Shown here in pieces: positions 1-6,864 of a DNA stretch of 41,521 bases. Below the pieces are notes generated by a model. The model made no database searches and was not told where the DNA came from. It was given only the letters and a program-made list of their open reading frames with translations. This stretch comes from DATLFQ01 sp035540915 (lineage in GTDB: Bacteria; Actinomycetota; Acidimicrobiia; Acidimicrobiales; GCA-2861595), in the NCBI GenBank assembly GCA_035540915.1, contig DATLFQ010000075.1:1-41521 (forward strand), written 5' to 3'. Both the position numbers and the translations under genes were made by a program. Positions within the stretch are counted from its first letter, which is position 1, and each line of letters opens with the position of its first letter.

Positions 1-31
1 TGGGAGAGTAGGTCGTCGCCGGGAACACTCG

Positions 32-1303
32 TTGCCACAGCCCCTCGCTTCGGCGGGGGGCTGTGGCGCGCCCGGTACGCTGCCGCTCGTGGCGCCGCCC
101 GAGGGATCCAAGCCGCCACCGCGCCCGCGGCGGCCGCGCCCACCGGCCGCAGCGGCAACGGAGGCCGTGCGGGCGGTCGGGCGGGGCCGCGGGAATGCCG
201 CCGGGCGGGACCGGGGTGCGAGCGGCGGCGGCGAACGCGCGCGGCGCGGGCCGGCGCCGTCGGCGAAGCCCGCACGGCCCGACCGGGCCGGTTCGGGCCG
301 TCGCGCAGGGGAGACGCGAGCGACGCCCGATCGCCGCAGCACCGAGGCGGCCGGCTCCGATACGCGCAGACGGCCGCCGAACCCTGCGGCGAGGGCGCCG
401 TCCGGCCCGCGTGCCAGGCCGGACGGGGGCGACGCCGATCGGATCCGACCGTCGCCGGGCGCGGGCCGGCGGCGGTCCGCCGACCCGGCGCCCAAGGGAT
501 GGGGAAGCGTGGCCCGGCGAGGGGCGCGCAGCCTGCACCTGCCCGCCGAACGCACCGCGGACCGACGGCACGGTCCTGCCGGACCGTCCGCGGCGTGGGA
601 GCCGGAGCGCTGGGTGCCCGAGCCGCCCACCGCGCCCGTGCCGGGGGGCCGGCCCGTGCGCCGGGGAGGCGGTCCCTCCGTCCCGCGCGCCGTGGTCGAC
701 GAGCTGGGTGCCGCCGCGGGCTCCCAGCAGGGCGCCCGCATGGCCCGCCGCCTGGCCGAAGCGGCCAGGGCCTACGACGAGGACCGCTACGCCGACGCCC
801 GCCGGCTCCTGCGACCGCTGGTCGGGCAGGCCCCGTCGTCGAGCGCCGTGCGGGAGCTGCTCGGCCTGACCCTGTACCGCCAGGCCCGGTGGAAGGAGGC
901 CATCCGCGAGCTGGAGGCGTTCGTGTCCCTGAGCGGGTCGCTCGACCAGCACCCGGTCCTGGCCGACTGCCACCGGGCGCTCGGCCACTGGGACGCCGTG
1001 GCCCAGCTCTGGCGCGAGCTCCGGGCCGCGTCGCCGTCGGCGGAACTGGTGGCGGAGGGCCGCATCGTGGCGGCCGGGGCCCTGGCCGATCAAGGGCAGG
1101 TGGGGGCGGCGCTGCGGCTGCTGGAGAGTTCGGCATCGCTGGGCCGGCGGCCGCGCCTGCACCAGCTCCGCCTCTCCTACGCGTTGGCGGACCTGTACGA
1201 GCGGGCCGGTGAGACGGCCCGGGCCCGTGAGCTGTTCGGCGCCATCGTGGCCAGGGACGCGACCTTCGCCGACGCTGCCGAGCGGCGGGCCGCCCTCGGC
1301 TGA
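32..1303 (+). CDS. TPR protein with Arg/Pro/Gly-rich N-terminal half
   Basis: The C-terminal part (about residues 230-423) is alpha-helical with paired-helix tetratricopeptide repeats (for example AYDEDRYADARRLLRPLV, LYRQARWKEAIRELEAF and LYERAGETARARELFGAI), so it is probably a protein-interaction scaffold. The first ~230 residues are low-complexity and rich in Arg, Pro, Gly and Ala, with no recognisable domain; a basic disordered tail is the likely reading. The frame has no stop between the window edge and TTG 32, so the true start may lie outside the window. An internal ATG at 740 would give a pure TPR protein of 187 residues. A perfect inverted repeat follows the stop. TPR proteins of this kind are common near tlyA in actinobacteria; the function is unknown. 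Confidence 0.65.
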   Translation: MPQPLASAGGCGAPGTLPLVAPPEGSKPPPRPRRPRPPAAAATEAVRAVGRGRGNAAGRDRGASGGGERARRGPAPSAKPARPDRAGSGRRAGETRATPDRRSTEAAGSDTRRRPPNPAARAPSGPRARPDGGDADRIRPSPGAGRRRSADPAPKGWGSVARRGARSLHLPAERTADRRHGPAGPSAAWEPERWVPEPPTAPVPGGRPVRRGGGPSVPRAVVDELGAAAGSQQGARMARRLAEAARAYDEDRYADARRLLRPLVGQAPSSSAVRELLGLTLYRQARWKEAIRELEAFVSLSGSLDQHPVLADCHRALGHWDAVAQLWRELRAASPSAELVAEGRIVAAGALADQGQVGAALRLLESSASLGRRPRLHQLRLSYALADLYERAGETARARELFGAIVARDATFADAAERRAALG

Positions 1304-1318
1304 GCAGGCCCGTGGCGC

Positions 1319-1342
1319 CGCCGTGACTCGCTCGTCACGGCG
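1319..1342 (+). terminator. Perfect 9-bp inverted repeat after the TPR gene
   Basis: CGCCGTGAC (1319-1327) and GTCACGGCG (1334-1342) are exact complements around a 6-nt loop, 15 nt after the TPR stop codon. It could end the TPR transcript, although no T-run follows, or serve as an operator for the SSB-like gene downstream. Confidence 0.5.
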
Positions 1343-1390
1343 TAGGGGCGGCCGCCCGGGCTGGCGCCTCGTCGTGTCACATCACCCCGC

Positions 1391-1396
1391 TACCGT
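1391..1396 (+). promoter_or_regulatory. Candidate -10 box of the SSB-like gene
   Basis: TACCGT matches the TAnnnT hexamer seen before many genes in this window. Here it lies 49 nt before ATG 1446, so the transcript would carry a leader of about 40 nt with a Shine-Dalgarno AAGGGA just before the start. This is one of the few leadered cases. Confidence 0.4.
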
Positions 1397-1445
1397 GCGC
1401 CTGCCCGCTTCCCCCACGGCTTGATCTCGAGCAAGGGATGGCGAC

Positions 1446-1844
1446 ATGACGGACGACAGCAGGGCGGACTGCAACAGGACGGACGGGGAGGCGACGAACA
1501 TCGTGGTGGTGCGGGGCCGGCTCAGCCGGCCGGCCGAGCTGCGGCTGCTGGCGTCGGGTGTGCGCCAGGTCGAGCTGCAGCTCGCGGTCCCGGGGCCCGA
1601 CGGCCGGGCCGAGAGCGTCCCGGTGGTGTGGCCGAGCGCACCGGCATGGGCGGCCGCGCTGGATGTCGACGAGCAGGTGACGGTGGTGGGCCGGGTCCGG
1701 CGGCGGTTCTTCCGGTCGGGCAACGCCACCCAGAGTCGGACCGAGGTGGTGGCCGATCAGGTCGTGCCGGCCCGGCAGGTCAAGCGGGCCCGGGCTGCGC
1801 TGGACGGGGCGGCCCTCCGGGTGGCCGACGCCGCCCGCTGCTGA
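1446..1844 (+). CDS. SSB-like OB-fold single-stranded DNA-binding protein
   Basis: The 132-residue protein opens its fold with NIVVVRGRLSRPAELRLL and continues through alternating strands (RQVELQLAVPG, EQVTVVGRVRRRFF, TEVVADQVVPA), the beta-barrel pattern of single-strand-binding proteins. It is shorter than replicative SSB and lacks the acidic C-terminal tail that recruits partner proteins, so it is probably a secondary SSB paralogue. ATG 1446 is preceded by AAGGGA at good spacing. It stands alone, between the TPR gene and the minus-strand DUF1015 gene, with convergent ends 36 nt apart. The family call rests on fold pattern and is moderately secure; a role in DNA repair or replication is inference. 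Confidence 0.7.
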   Translation: MTDDSRADCNRTDGEATNIVVVRGRLSRPAELRLLASGVRQVELQLAVPGPDGRAESVPVVWPSAPAWAAALDVDEQVTVVGRVRRRFFRSGNATQSRTEVVADQVVPARQVKRARAALDGAALRVADAARC

Positions 1845-1880
1845 GGGGCGTCGAGGCGGGACCCGCTGCGGGCGCCGACG

Positions 1881-3089
1881 TCAGGCGATGTCGCGAAAGA
1901 CCATGCCGGTCCGCAGCTTCGGCGCGAAGAAGGTGGTCTTGGGCGGCATCCGAGCGCCGCCGCGACCGGTGGCGGCGATCTGGTCGACGGTGGCTGGGCG
2001 CAGCAGCACGGCCGCGTCGGCCCGGCCGGCGCGGACCAGGTCCGTCACGGTGTCGGCGCCGTGCTGGAAGGTGAGGACGTGCTCGGGCAGGTCGGCCAGG
2101 GCGACGGCCAGGCGGCTGGAGTCCAGGTCGGCACCGGCCGCCGCCTCGGTGGCGGGGGTCGGCCGCAGCAAATACGACCCCGACGGCACGACCAGGCCCA
2201 GGGCACCGGCCCGGGTCATGGCCGCAACCATGGCCGGTCCGCCACCGGGCTGCCCGTTCATCTCCTGCACCTCGAAGTGGGGCGCGAGGGCGGCCGGCAG
2301 GTCGAAGCCGGCAGGCAGGCGCGACAGCAGGCGGTGGATCGGCTGCACGAGCAGTTGCTCGTCGGACAGCTCGACCACGTAGGCCATGACCGACTCGGAC
2401 GGTGCGCCCGCCGCACCGCCGGCCGCCCGGCGCTCGTCCCGGTAGGCCAGCGCCGTCTCGAAGCGGTGATGGCCGTCGGCCACGATGACCGGCGCGCTGG
2501 CCACCACCTCGCCGATGGCGTCCACGACCCCCGGCGCGGTGACGCGCCAGAGCCGGTGGTGGACGCCGTCCTCGTCGGTGGCCCGGGCATCGGGCGGCCC
2601 CGCCGGCTCGCACAGGGCGCCCAGGCCGGCGGCCGGCGACAGGGCCCAGATGGGCGACAGGTTGGCGCGGCAGGCCCGCAGGATCGAGAGCCGGTCGGCC
2701 TTGTCCTTGGGCGTGGTGTGCTCATGCGGCAGGATCCGGCCCTCCGCCGGCTCCGACAGCTCGAGGGCGCCGATCACGCCGGTGGTCTGGCGGGGCCGCC
2801 CGTCGGGATCATGGAAGCCCATCCGGTAGACGTACAGGCCCGGCTCGGGGTCGTCGGCCAGCACGCCGGACCGGCGCCACTCCGACCAGCGGGCTGCGGC
2901 CACGGCGTAGCGGTCGCGGTCGAGCTCGTCCTGCGGCAGCTCGAGGAGGACCGCGTTGTGCTCGCTGCGGCCGGCCAGGGCGGCCGCCTGGGCCGGGTTG
3001 ATGACGTCGTAGGGCGGCGCCACGAGGTCGTCGAGGCGGCCGCCGGGCGCCGCGTAGCGGACACCGGCGAAGGGCGAGAGGCGGGGCAC
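1881..3089 (-). CDS. DUF1015 family protein
   Basis: A 402-residue protein matching the DUF1015 family. The N-terminus carries the hallmark LSPFAGVRY followed by APPYDVI (about residues 24-30), the middle has RILPHEHTTPKDKADR, and a histidine-rich VADGHHRFETA lies near residue 205. The family is widespread in bacteria, often annotated as a putative HTH protein, but has no established biochemical role; the conserved DGHHR stretch suggests metal or phosphate binding, which is speculative. GTG 3089 is chosen because it begins exactly at the conserved N-terminus; the frame is open further upstream, but that extension runs through the tandem repeats and antisense to the HAD gene. It is transcribed divergently from the HAD phosphatase. 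Confidence 0.88.
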   Translation of the reverse strand: MPRLSPFAGVRYAAPGGRLDDLVAPPYDVINPAQAAALAGRSEHNAVLLELPQDELDRDRYAVAAARWSEWRRSGVLADDPEPGLYVYRMGFHDPDGRPRQTTGVIGALELSEPAEGRILPHEHTTPKDKADRLSILRACRANLSPIWALSPAAGLGALCEPAGPPDARATDEDGVHHRLWRVTAPGVVDAIGEVVASAPVIVADGHHRFETALAYRDERRAAGGAAGAPSESVMAYVVELSDEQLLVQPIHRLLSRLPAGFDLPAALAPHFEVQEMNGQPGGGPAMVAAMTRAGALGLVVPSGSYLLRPTPATEAAAGADLDSSRLAVALADLPEHVLTFQHGADTVTDLVRAGRADAAVLLRPATVDQIAATGRGGARMPPKTTFFAPKLRTGMVFRDIA

Positions 3090-3116
3090 CGGCCATGCGT
3101 AGCACGACGGGCCCCT

Positions 3117-3158
3117 GACACGATGACCCCGACACGATGACCCTGACACGATGACGCA
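3117..3158. repeat. Three 14-bp tandem repeats in a divergent promoter region
   Basis: Three head-to-tail 14-bp copies of GACACGATGACCCY begin at 3117, 3131 and 3145; the last copy diverges in its final three bases. They fill the gap between the divergent DUF1015 and HAD genes and end at the HAD GTG. They may be regulator-binding iterons or a slippage product. Confidence 0.75.
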
Positions 3159-3926
3159 GTGACATGGGCGCTCGACCTCGACGGTGTGGTGTGGCGCGGC
3201 GACGCGCTGCTGGCCGGGGCCGACGAGGCGGTCGCCCGCCTCCGGGCCGCCGGGCAGCGGGTGGTCTTCCTCACCAACAACTCGTACTCGCCGCTGGCGG
3301 CCACGGTGGGCAAGCTGGCCGCGTTCGGCATCGAGGTGGACGGCGCCGACGTGCTGACCTCGTCGCAGGCCGCCGCTTCCATGCTGGAGGCCGGGACGAC
3401 CGCGCTGGTGTGCGGTGGCCCCGGCGTGGTAGAGGCGCTGGAGGAGGCCGGTCTCGCCACCGTGGCCGAGGGCCCGGCCGACGCCGTGGTGGTCGGCTGG
3501 CACCGCGAGTTCGATTACCACCGCCTCACCCTGGCCATGTCGACCGTGCTCGGCGGTGCCCGGCTGGTCGCCACCAACGACGACGCCACCTACCCCATGG
3601 CGGACGGCCTGGTGCCCGGCGGGGGCGCCCTGGTGGCCGCCGTGGCCTACGCCAGCGGTGCGCAGGCCGAGGTCGCCGGCAAGCCGTACGAGCCGATGGT
3701 CTCGCTGGTGCGCCGGCGGGTCGGCCCGGTGGCGGTGATGGTGGGCGACCGCCCTGACACCGACGGGAAGTTGGCCCGCCGCCTGGGTGCCCGCTTCGGC
3801 CTGGTCCTGAGCGGCGTCACCACCCGGTCACACCTGCCCGTCGAGCCGGCTCCCGATCGGATCGCCGCAGATCTGGCCGCCATGGTCGAAGCGGAGCTGG
3901 CGAGCGAGCCGACACCCGCCACCTAG
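3159..3926 (+). CDS. HAD-IIA family sugar-phosphate phosphatase
   Basis: A 255-residue haloacid dehalogenase superfamily hydrolase of the NagD/p-nitrophenylphosphatase group (subclass IIA). Motif I is DLDGV (Asp6 nucleophile, Asp8), motif II is FLTNNS (about 37-42), the motif III lysine lies in AGKPYEPM (near 173) and motif IV is GDRPDTD (about 195-201). The C2 cap sits between motifs II and III, as expected for this subclass. Substrates in the family include sugar phosphates, glycerol-3-phosphate and phosphoglycolate; the substrate cannot be read from sequence. GTG 3159 starts directly at the first beta strand, so there is no signal peptide. Its stop codon overlaps that of the convergent rhomboid gene in a shared CTAG. 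Confidence 0.9.
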   Translation: MTWALDLDGVVWRGDALLAGADEAVARLRAAGQRVVFLTNNSYSPLAATVGKLAAFGIEVDGADVLTSSQAAASMLEAGTTALVCGGPGVVEALEEAGLATVAEGPADAVVVGWHREFDYHRLTLAMSTVLGGARLVATNDDATYPMADGLVPGGGALVAAVAYASGAQAEVAGKPYEPMVSLVRRRVGPVAVMVGDRPDTDGKLARRLGARFGLVLSGVTTRSHLPVEPAPDRIAADLAAMVEAELASEPTPAT

Positions 3927-4708
3927 CGCCAGGGAGTCGGGGAGGGAGCCGCCTGCCGCTCGCGCTCGCCGGTCCCGGTGGCCCGCCAGAGGAGCCCGGC
4001 CCCGACGCCGAAGACGAAGCCGCCGACGTGCGCCATCCAGGCGACCCCCTCGTTGGGGTTGATGAAGAACTGCGAGACCAGCCAGATCCCGAGCAGCCAC
4101 TTGGCCGCCACGTCCCGGAAGAAGACGATGAATCCCAACAGGATCAGCGACTTGATCGGCACGTTGGGGAACAGCACCAGGTAGGCCCCCATCACGCCGG
4201 CAATGGCGCCGGACGCGCCCACCACCGGGATGGTGCTGTCGGGCTGGACGAGGATGTGGGCCGCGGTCGCGGCCAGGCCGGCCAGCAGGTAGAAGGCGAT
4301 GTAGGTGCCCTTGCCCTTGCGGTCCTCGATGTTGTTGCCGAAGACCCACAGGAACAGCATGTTGCCGGCCAGGTGCAGCCAGCTGCCGTGCAGGAACATG
4401 GAGTACACGATGGCCAGGTAGACGTTCTTGCCCGGGAAGAACGGTCGGGCGCCCGACGAGCCCGAGCCGCAGCTGGTTTCGTCGCCTTGCAGCGTGCGGT
4501 TGATCTCGTCGAGGGTGAGCGGGCGGCCCCCGGTCACCTCGCAGGGGATGGCGGCCGTCTCGTAGTTGAACTCGAGCTCCTCCACGACGCCCCGTTCCGC
4601 GGTGGAACGCGGCTGGATGAACACGAAGATGCCGACGCAGGCTGCGATCAGGATCATGGTGACGATTGGCGTCGTGGTGGTCGGGTTCTCGTCCTTGAGC
4701 GGGATCAC
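3923..4708 (-). CDS. Rhomboid family intramembrane serine protease
   Basis: A 261-residue polytopic membrane protein. Catalytic Ser lies in VVGASGAIAG (about residue 163) and catalytic His in MAHVGGFVFG (near 226), the GxSG...H dyad of rhomboid proteases. The conserved loop after the first long helix is FLHGSWLHLAGNMLFLWVFG. Between TM1 (about 13-32) and that region lies an outside loop of roughly 60 residues with two cysteines (IPCEVTGG, TSCGSGSSG) that could form a disulfide. GTG 4708 begins the usual IPLKDENPT start and is preceded by TAGCCT eight bases upstream. It is divergent from the phasin-like gene. The protease class is clear; substrates are unknown. Confidence 0.92.
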   Translation of the reverse strand: MIPLKDENPTTTTPIVTMILIAACVGIFVFIQPRSTAERGVVEELEFNYETAAIPCEVTGGRPLTLDEINRTLQGDETSCGSGSSGARPFFPGKNVYLAIVYSMFLHGSWLHLAGNMLFLWVFGNNIEDRKGKGTYIAFYLLAGLAATAAHILVQPDSTIPVVGASGAIAGVMGAYLVLFPNVPIKSLILLGFIVFFRDVAAKWLLGIWLVSQFFINPNEGVAWMAHVGGFVFGVGAGLLWRATGTGERERQAAPSPTPWR

Positions 4709-4716
4709 CGGCGCAG

Positions 4717-4722
4717 AGGCTA
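4717..4722 (-). promoter_or_regulatory. -10 box of the rhomboid gene
   Basis: On the minus strand TAGCCT is followed by 8 nt and then GTG 4708, suggesting a leaderless or near-leaderless transcript. Confidence 0.5.
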
Positions 4723-4735
4723 GGCCGGCCGGGGG

Positions 4736-4741
4736 TAGCCT
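4736..4741 (+). promoter_or_regulatory. -10 box of the phasin-like gene
   Basis: TAGCCT is followed by exactly 6 nt and then GTG 4748, so transcription would begin at or next to the start codon. It sits back to back with the rhomboid promoter. Confidence 0.55.
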
Positions 4742-4747
4742 TCGGAC

Positions 4748-5170
4748 GTGCCACCCAGTGACGCTGTGCGCAAGGTGATGGCCGATGCGGTCACGGCCGG
4801 GGTCAATGCCGGGATGGCGGTGACCCAGACGGCCCGGGCCCGGGCCGAGGAGCTGCTCGAGCGCAGCCGCACCAACACCGAGCACCTGGCCACCATGGTG
4901 CGCAAGGAGATCGCCAGCCAACTGGCCGCCATGGGCCTGGCCACCAAGGCCGACCTGGCCGACCTCGAGGCCCGCCTGCGGGTCCAGCGCCCGCCGCCCG
5001 CCGACCCGGCCACCCCGCCACCCGGGCCGACGCCGCCGAGGGCGGCGACCCGGCGGACGACGGCCAAGGCGACCTCGGCCCCGCCGCCCGCCGACGCTGC
5101 GGAGGCAGCTGGTGCCCCGCCGCCGGGCAGCGCGGCGCGGGGGGCGAGGCGCCGGCCTCCCTCTACCTGA
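4748..5170 (+). CDS. Phasin-like helical protein with Pro/Ala-rich tail
   Basis: A 140-residue protein. Residues 1-80 are helical and amphipathic (VRKVMADAVTAGVNAGMAVT, then RARAEELLERSRTNTEHL and MVRKEIASQLAAMGLATK), resembling the phasin or polyhydroxyalkanoate-regulator-like coiled-coil proteins common in actinobacteria. The LATKADLADLEARLR segment is a classic short coiled coil. Residues 83-140 are a disordered Pro/Ala/Arg tail. GTG 4748 is supported by a TAGCCT box six bases upstream. The stop codon lies 8 nt before the proposed tlyA start, so the two are probably cotranscribed. The function is unknown; the family assignment is tentative. Confidence 0.65.
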   Translation: MPPSDAVRKVMADAVTAGVNAGMAVTQTARARAEELLERSRTNTEHLATMVRKEIASQLAAMGLATKADLADLEARLRVQRPPPADPATPPPGPTPPRAATRRTTAKATSAPPPADAAEAAGAPPPGSAARGARRRPPST

Positions 5171-5178
5171 GGCATGTC

Positions 5179-5985
5179 CTGAGGCGCCGTCTCGACGCCG
5201 AGCTGGTCCGCCGCGGGCTGGTGCCCAGCCGGGAACAGGCCCGGGCTCGCATCGCCGACGGGCGTGTGGTCGTGGCCGGCGCACCGGCGGACAAGCCGTC
5301 CCGCCTGGTGGCCCCGGGGGAGCCCGTGCAGGTGCTGGGGGGCCCGCCGCCCTTCGTCAGCCGGGCCGGGGCCAAGCTGGCGGCCGCGCTCGACCGCTTC
5401 GGGGTCGACCCCGGCGGCCGCCGGGCGCTCGATGCCGGCGCGTCGACGGGTGGCTTCACCGACTGCCTGCTGCAGCGGGGGGCCGCTTGCGTGGTGGCCG
5501 TGGACGTCGGCTGGGGGCAGCTCCACGAGCGCCTGCGCCCCGACCCCAGGGTGGTGCTCCACGAGCGCACCAACATCCGCACCTTCGTCCTGGAGCCGCC
5601 CGCCGATCTCGTGGTAGCCGACCTGTCGTTCATCTCGCTGCGCACGGTGGCGCCGGCGCTGGTGGGTACGAACGCGTCGGCAGGTGCCGATGTGGTGGTC
5701 CTGGTCAAGCCGCAGTTCGAGGCGGGCCGGGCCGAGGCGTCCCGCGGGCGGGGGGTCATCACCGACCCGGCGGTGTGGCTGCGGGCGCTCGAGGGCGTCG
5801 CTGCCGCGATGGGGGGCGCCGGAGCCGCGATGATGGGCGCCATGGTGTCGCCCGTTCCCGGGGCCGACGGCAACGTGGAGTTCCTGTTCCACCTCCTGGC
5901 CCACACCCCGACGGACCGTGCCACGGGCGGGAGTGCGCCGGTGGACCTGGCCGCGGTGGTGGCTGAAGCCGGCGGGGAGCGCTGA
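5179..5985 (+). CDS. tlyA: TlyA family rRNA methyltransferase (S4 domain + FtsJ-like), probable CTG start
   Basis: TlyA is an S-adenosylmethionine-dependent 2'-O-methyltransferase acting on 16S and 23S rRNA in actinobacteria. The S4 RNA-binding domain (RRRLDAELVRRGLVPSREQA) is followed by the linker and a Rossmann methyltransferase with ALDAGASTGGFTDCLL (SAM motif I), VVADLSFISL and VLVKPQFEAGR. GTG 5221 is the first conventional start in frame, but it would remove the first helix of the S4 domain. CTG 5179 gives an N-terminus of exactly family type and has GAGG at 5169-5172 six bases upstream, so I chose it; the protein is then 268 residues. The overlapping ATG at 5174 reads only two codons. 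nadK begins 3 nt after the stop. Confidence 0.85.
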   Translation: MRRRLDAELVRRGLVPSREQARARIADGRVVVAGAPADKPSRLVAPGEPVQVLGGPPPFVSRAGAKLAAALDRFGVDPGGRRALDAGASTGGFTDCLLQRGAACVVAVDVGWGQLHERLRPDPRVVLHERTNIRTFVLEPPADLVVADLSFISLRTVAPALVGTNASAGADVVVLVKPQFEAGRAEASRGRGVITDPAVWLRALEGVAAAMGGAGAAMMGAMVSPVPGADGNVEFLFHLLAHTPTDRATGGSAPVDLAAVVAEAGGER

Positions 5986-5988
5986 GCC

Positions 5989-6837
5989 GTGGCCGTCGTG
6001 GCGTTGGTTCCCCACCGGGCGCGGGCGGCTGCCACCGAGCTGGCCGCCCACGCCATCGACTGGCTGGAGTCACGGGGCCACAAGGTCCGGGTGCCCGACG
6101 CCGACGCACTGGCGCCCGGTTTGGTGGCGCGCTCGTGGCCCGAAAGCGAGCTGGCCGCCGGGCTCGACCTGGCCGTCAGCCTCGGCGGCGACGGCACCAT
6201 GCTGCGGACCGTCGACCTGCTCGGCGCGACGGGGGTGCCGGTCCTCGGGGTCAACGTCGGCCACCTGGGCTACCTGACCGAGGTCGAGCCGGACGCCATG
6301 GTGAGCGCGCTCGAGCGGTTCTTCGCCGCCGACTTCCGCATCCAGCCGCGCATGACCCTGCTGGTCGAGTCGACCGGCCGGTCCCCCGCGACGCGCCATG
6401 CGCTGAACGAGGCGGTCCTCGAGAAGACCGGCTCGGGCCACACCGTCCGGGTGGGCGTGGTGCTCAACGACGAGGAGTTCCTGACCTGCTCTGCCGACGG
6501 CGTCATCGTCGCGACGCCGACCGGCTCCACCGCCTACAACCTGTCGGCCCGGGGCCCGATCGTGTCGCCCGCCCACCGGGCGCTGGTGGTCACGTTCGTG
6601 TCGCCGCACATGCTGTTCGACCGCTCACTGGTGCTCGGGCCGGACGAGACCGTACGGCTGGAGGTGCTGGAGAGCCGTCCCGCTTCGCTGACCGTCGACG
6701 GGGCCGACCTCGGCCGGCTCGTGCCCGGCGACTCGGTGATGTGCCGGGCCGGGACCCACGACGCCGCCTTCGTCACCTTCGGCCGCCGGGACTTCCACCA
6801 GGTCCTCAAGGCCAAGTTCCGGCTGGCCGACGCCTGA
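5989..6837 (+). CDS. nadK: NAD kinase
   Basis: NAD kinase phosphorylates NAD+ to NADP+ in the cytosol using ATP or polyphosphate. The 282-residue protein has the GGDGT motif (residues 66-70), the NE pair in ALNEAVLEK, and the conserved glycine-rich stretch ATPTGSTAYNLSARGPI that forms the NAD-binding site. Length is typical. GTG 5989 lies 3 nt after the tlyA stop and recN follows 27 nt after its end, the tlyA-nadK-recN order conserved in actinobacteria. Single-operon expression is likely. Confidence 0.97.
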   Translation: MAVVALVPHRARAAATELAAHAIDWLESRGHKVRVPDADALAPGLVARSWPESELAAGLDLAVSLGGDGTMLRTVDLLGATGVPVLGVNVGHLGYLTEVEPDAMVSALERFFAADFRIQPRMTLLVESTGRSPATRHALNEAVLEKTGSGHTVRVGVVLNDEEFLTCSADGVIVATPTGSTAYNLSARGPIVSPAHRALVVTFVSPHMLFDRSLVLGPDETVRLEVLESRPASLTVDGADLGRLVPGDSVMCRAGTHDAAFVTFGRRDFHQVLKAKFRLADA

Positions 6838-6864
6838 TGCGGACCGTGCCGTGTTGACCGACCG

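Noticed and set aside
5163..6254. Long minus-strand frame opposite tlyA/nadK, and similar frames opposite recN (6625-8430), the fusion gene (11712-13484) and pyrG (14331-15983)
   Set aside because: High GC removes stops from antisense frames; the sense genes have clear family motifs and the antisense products are low-complexity.
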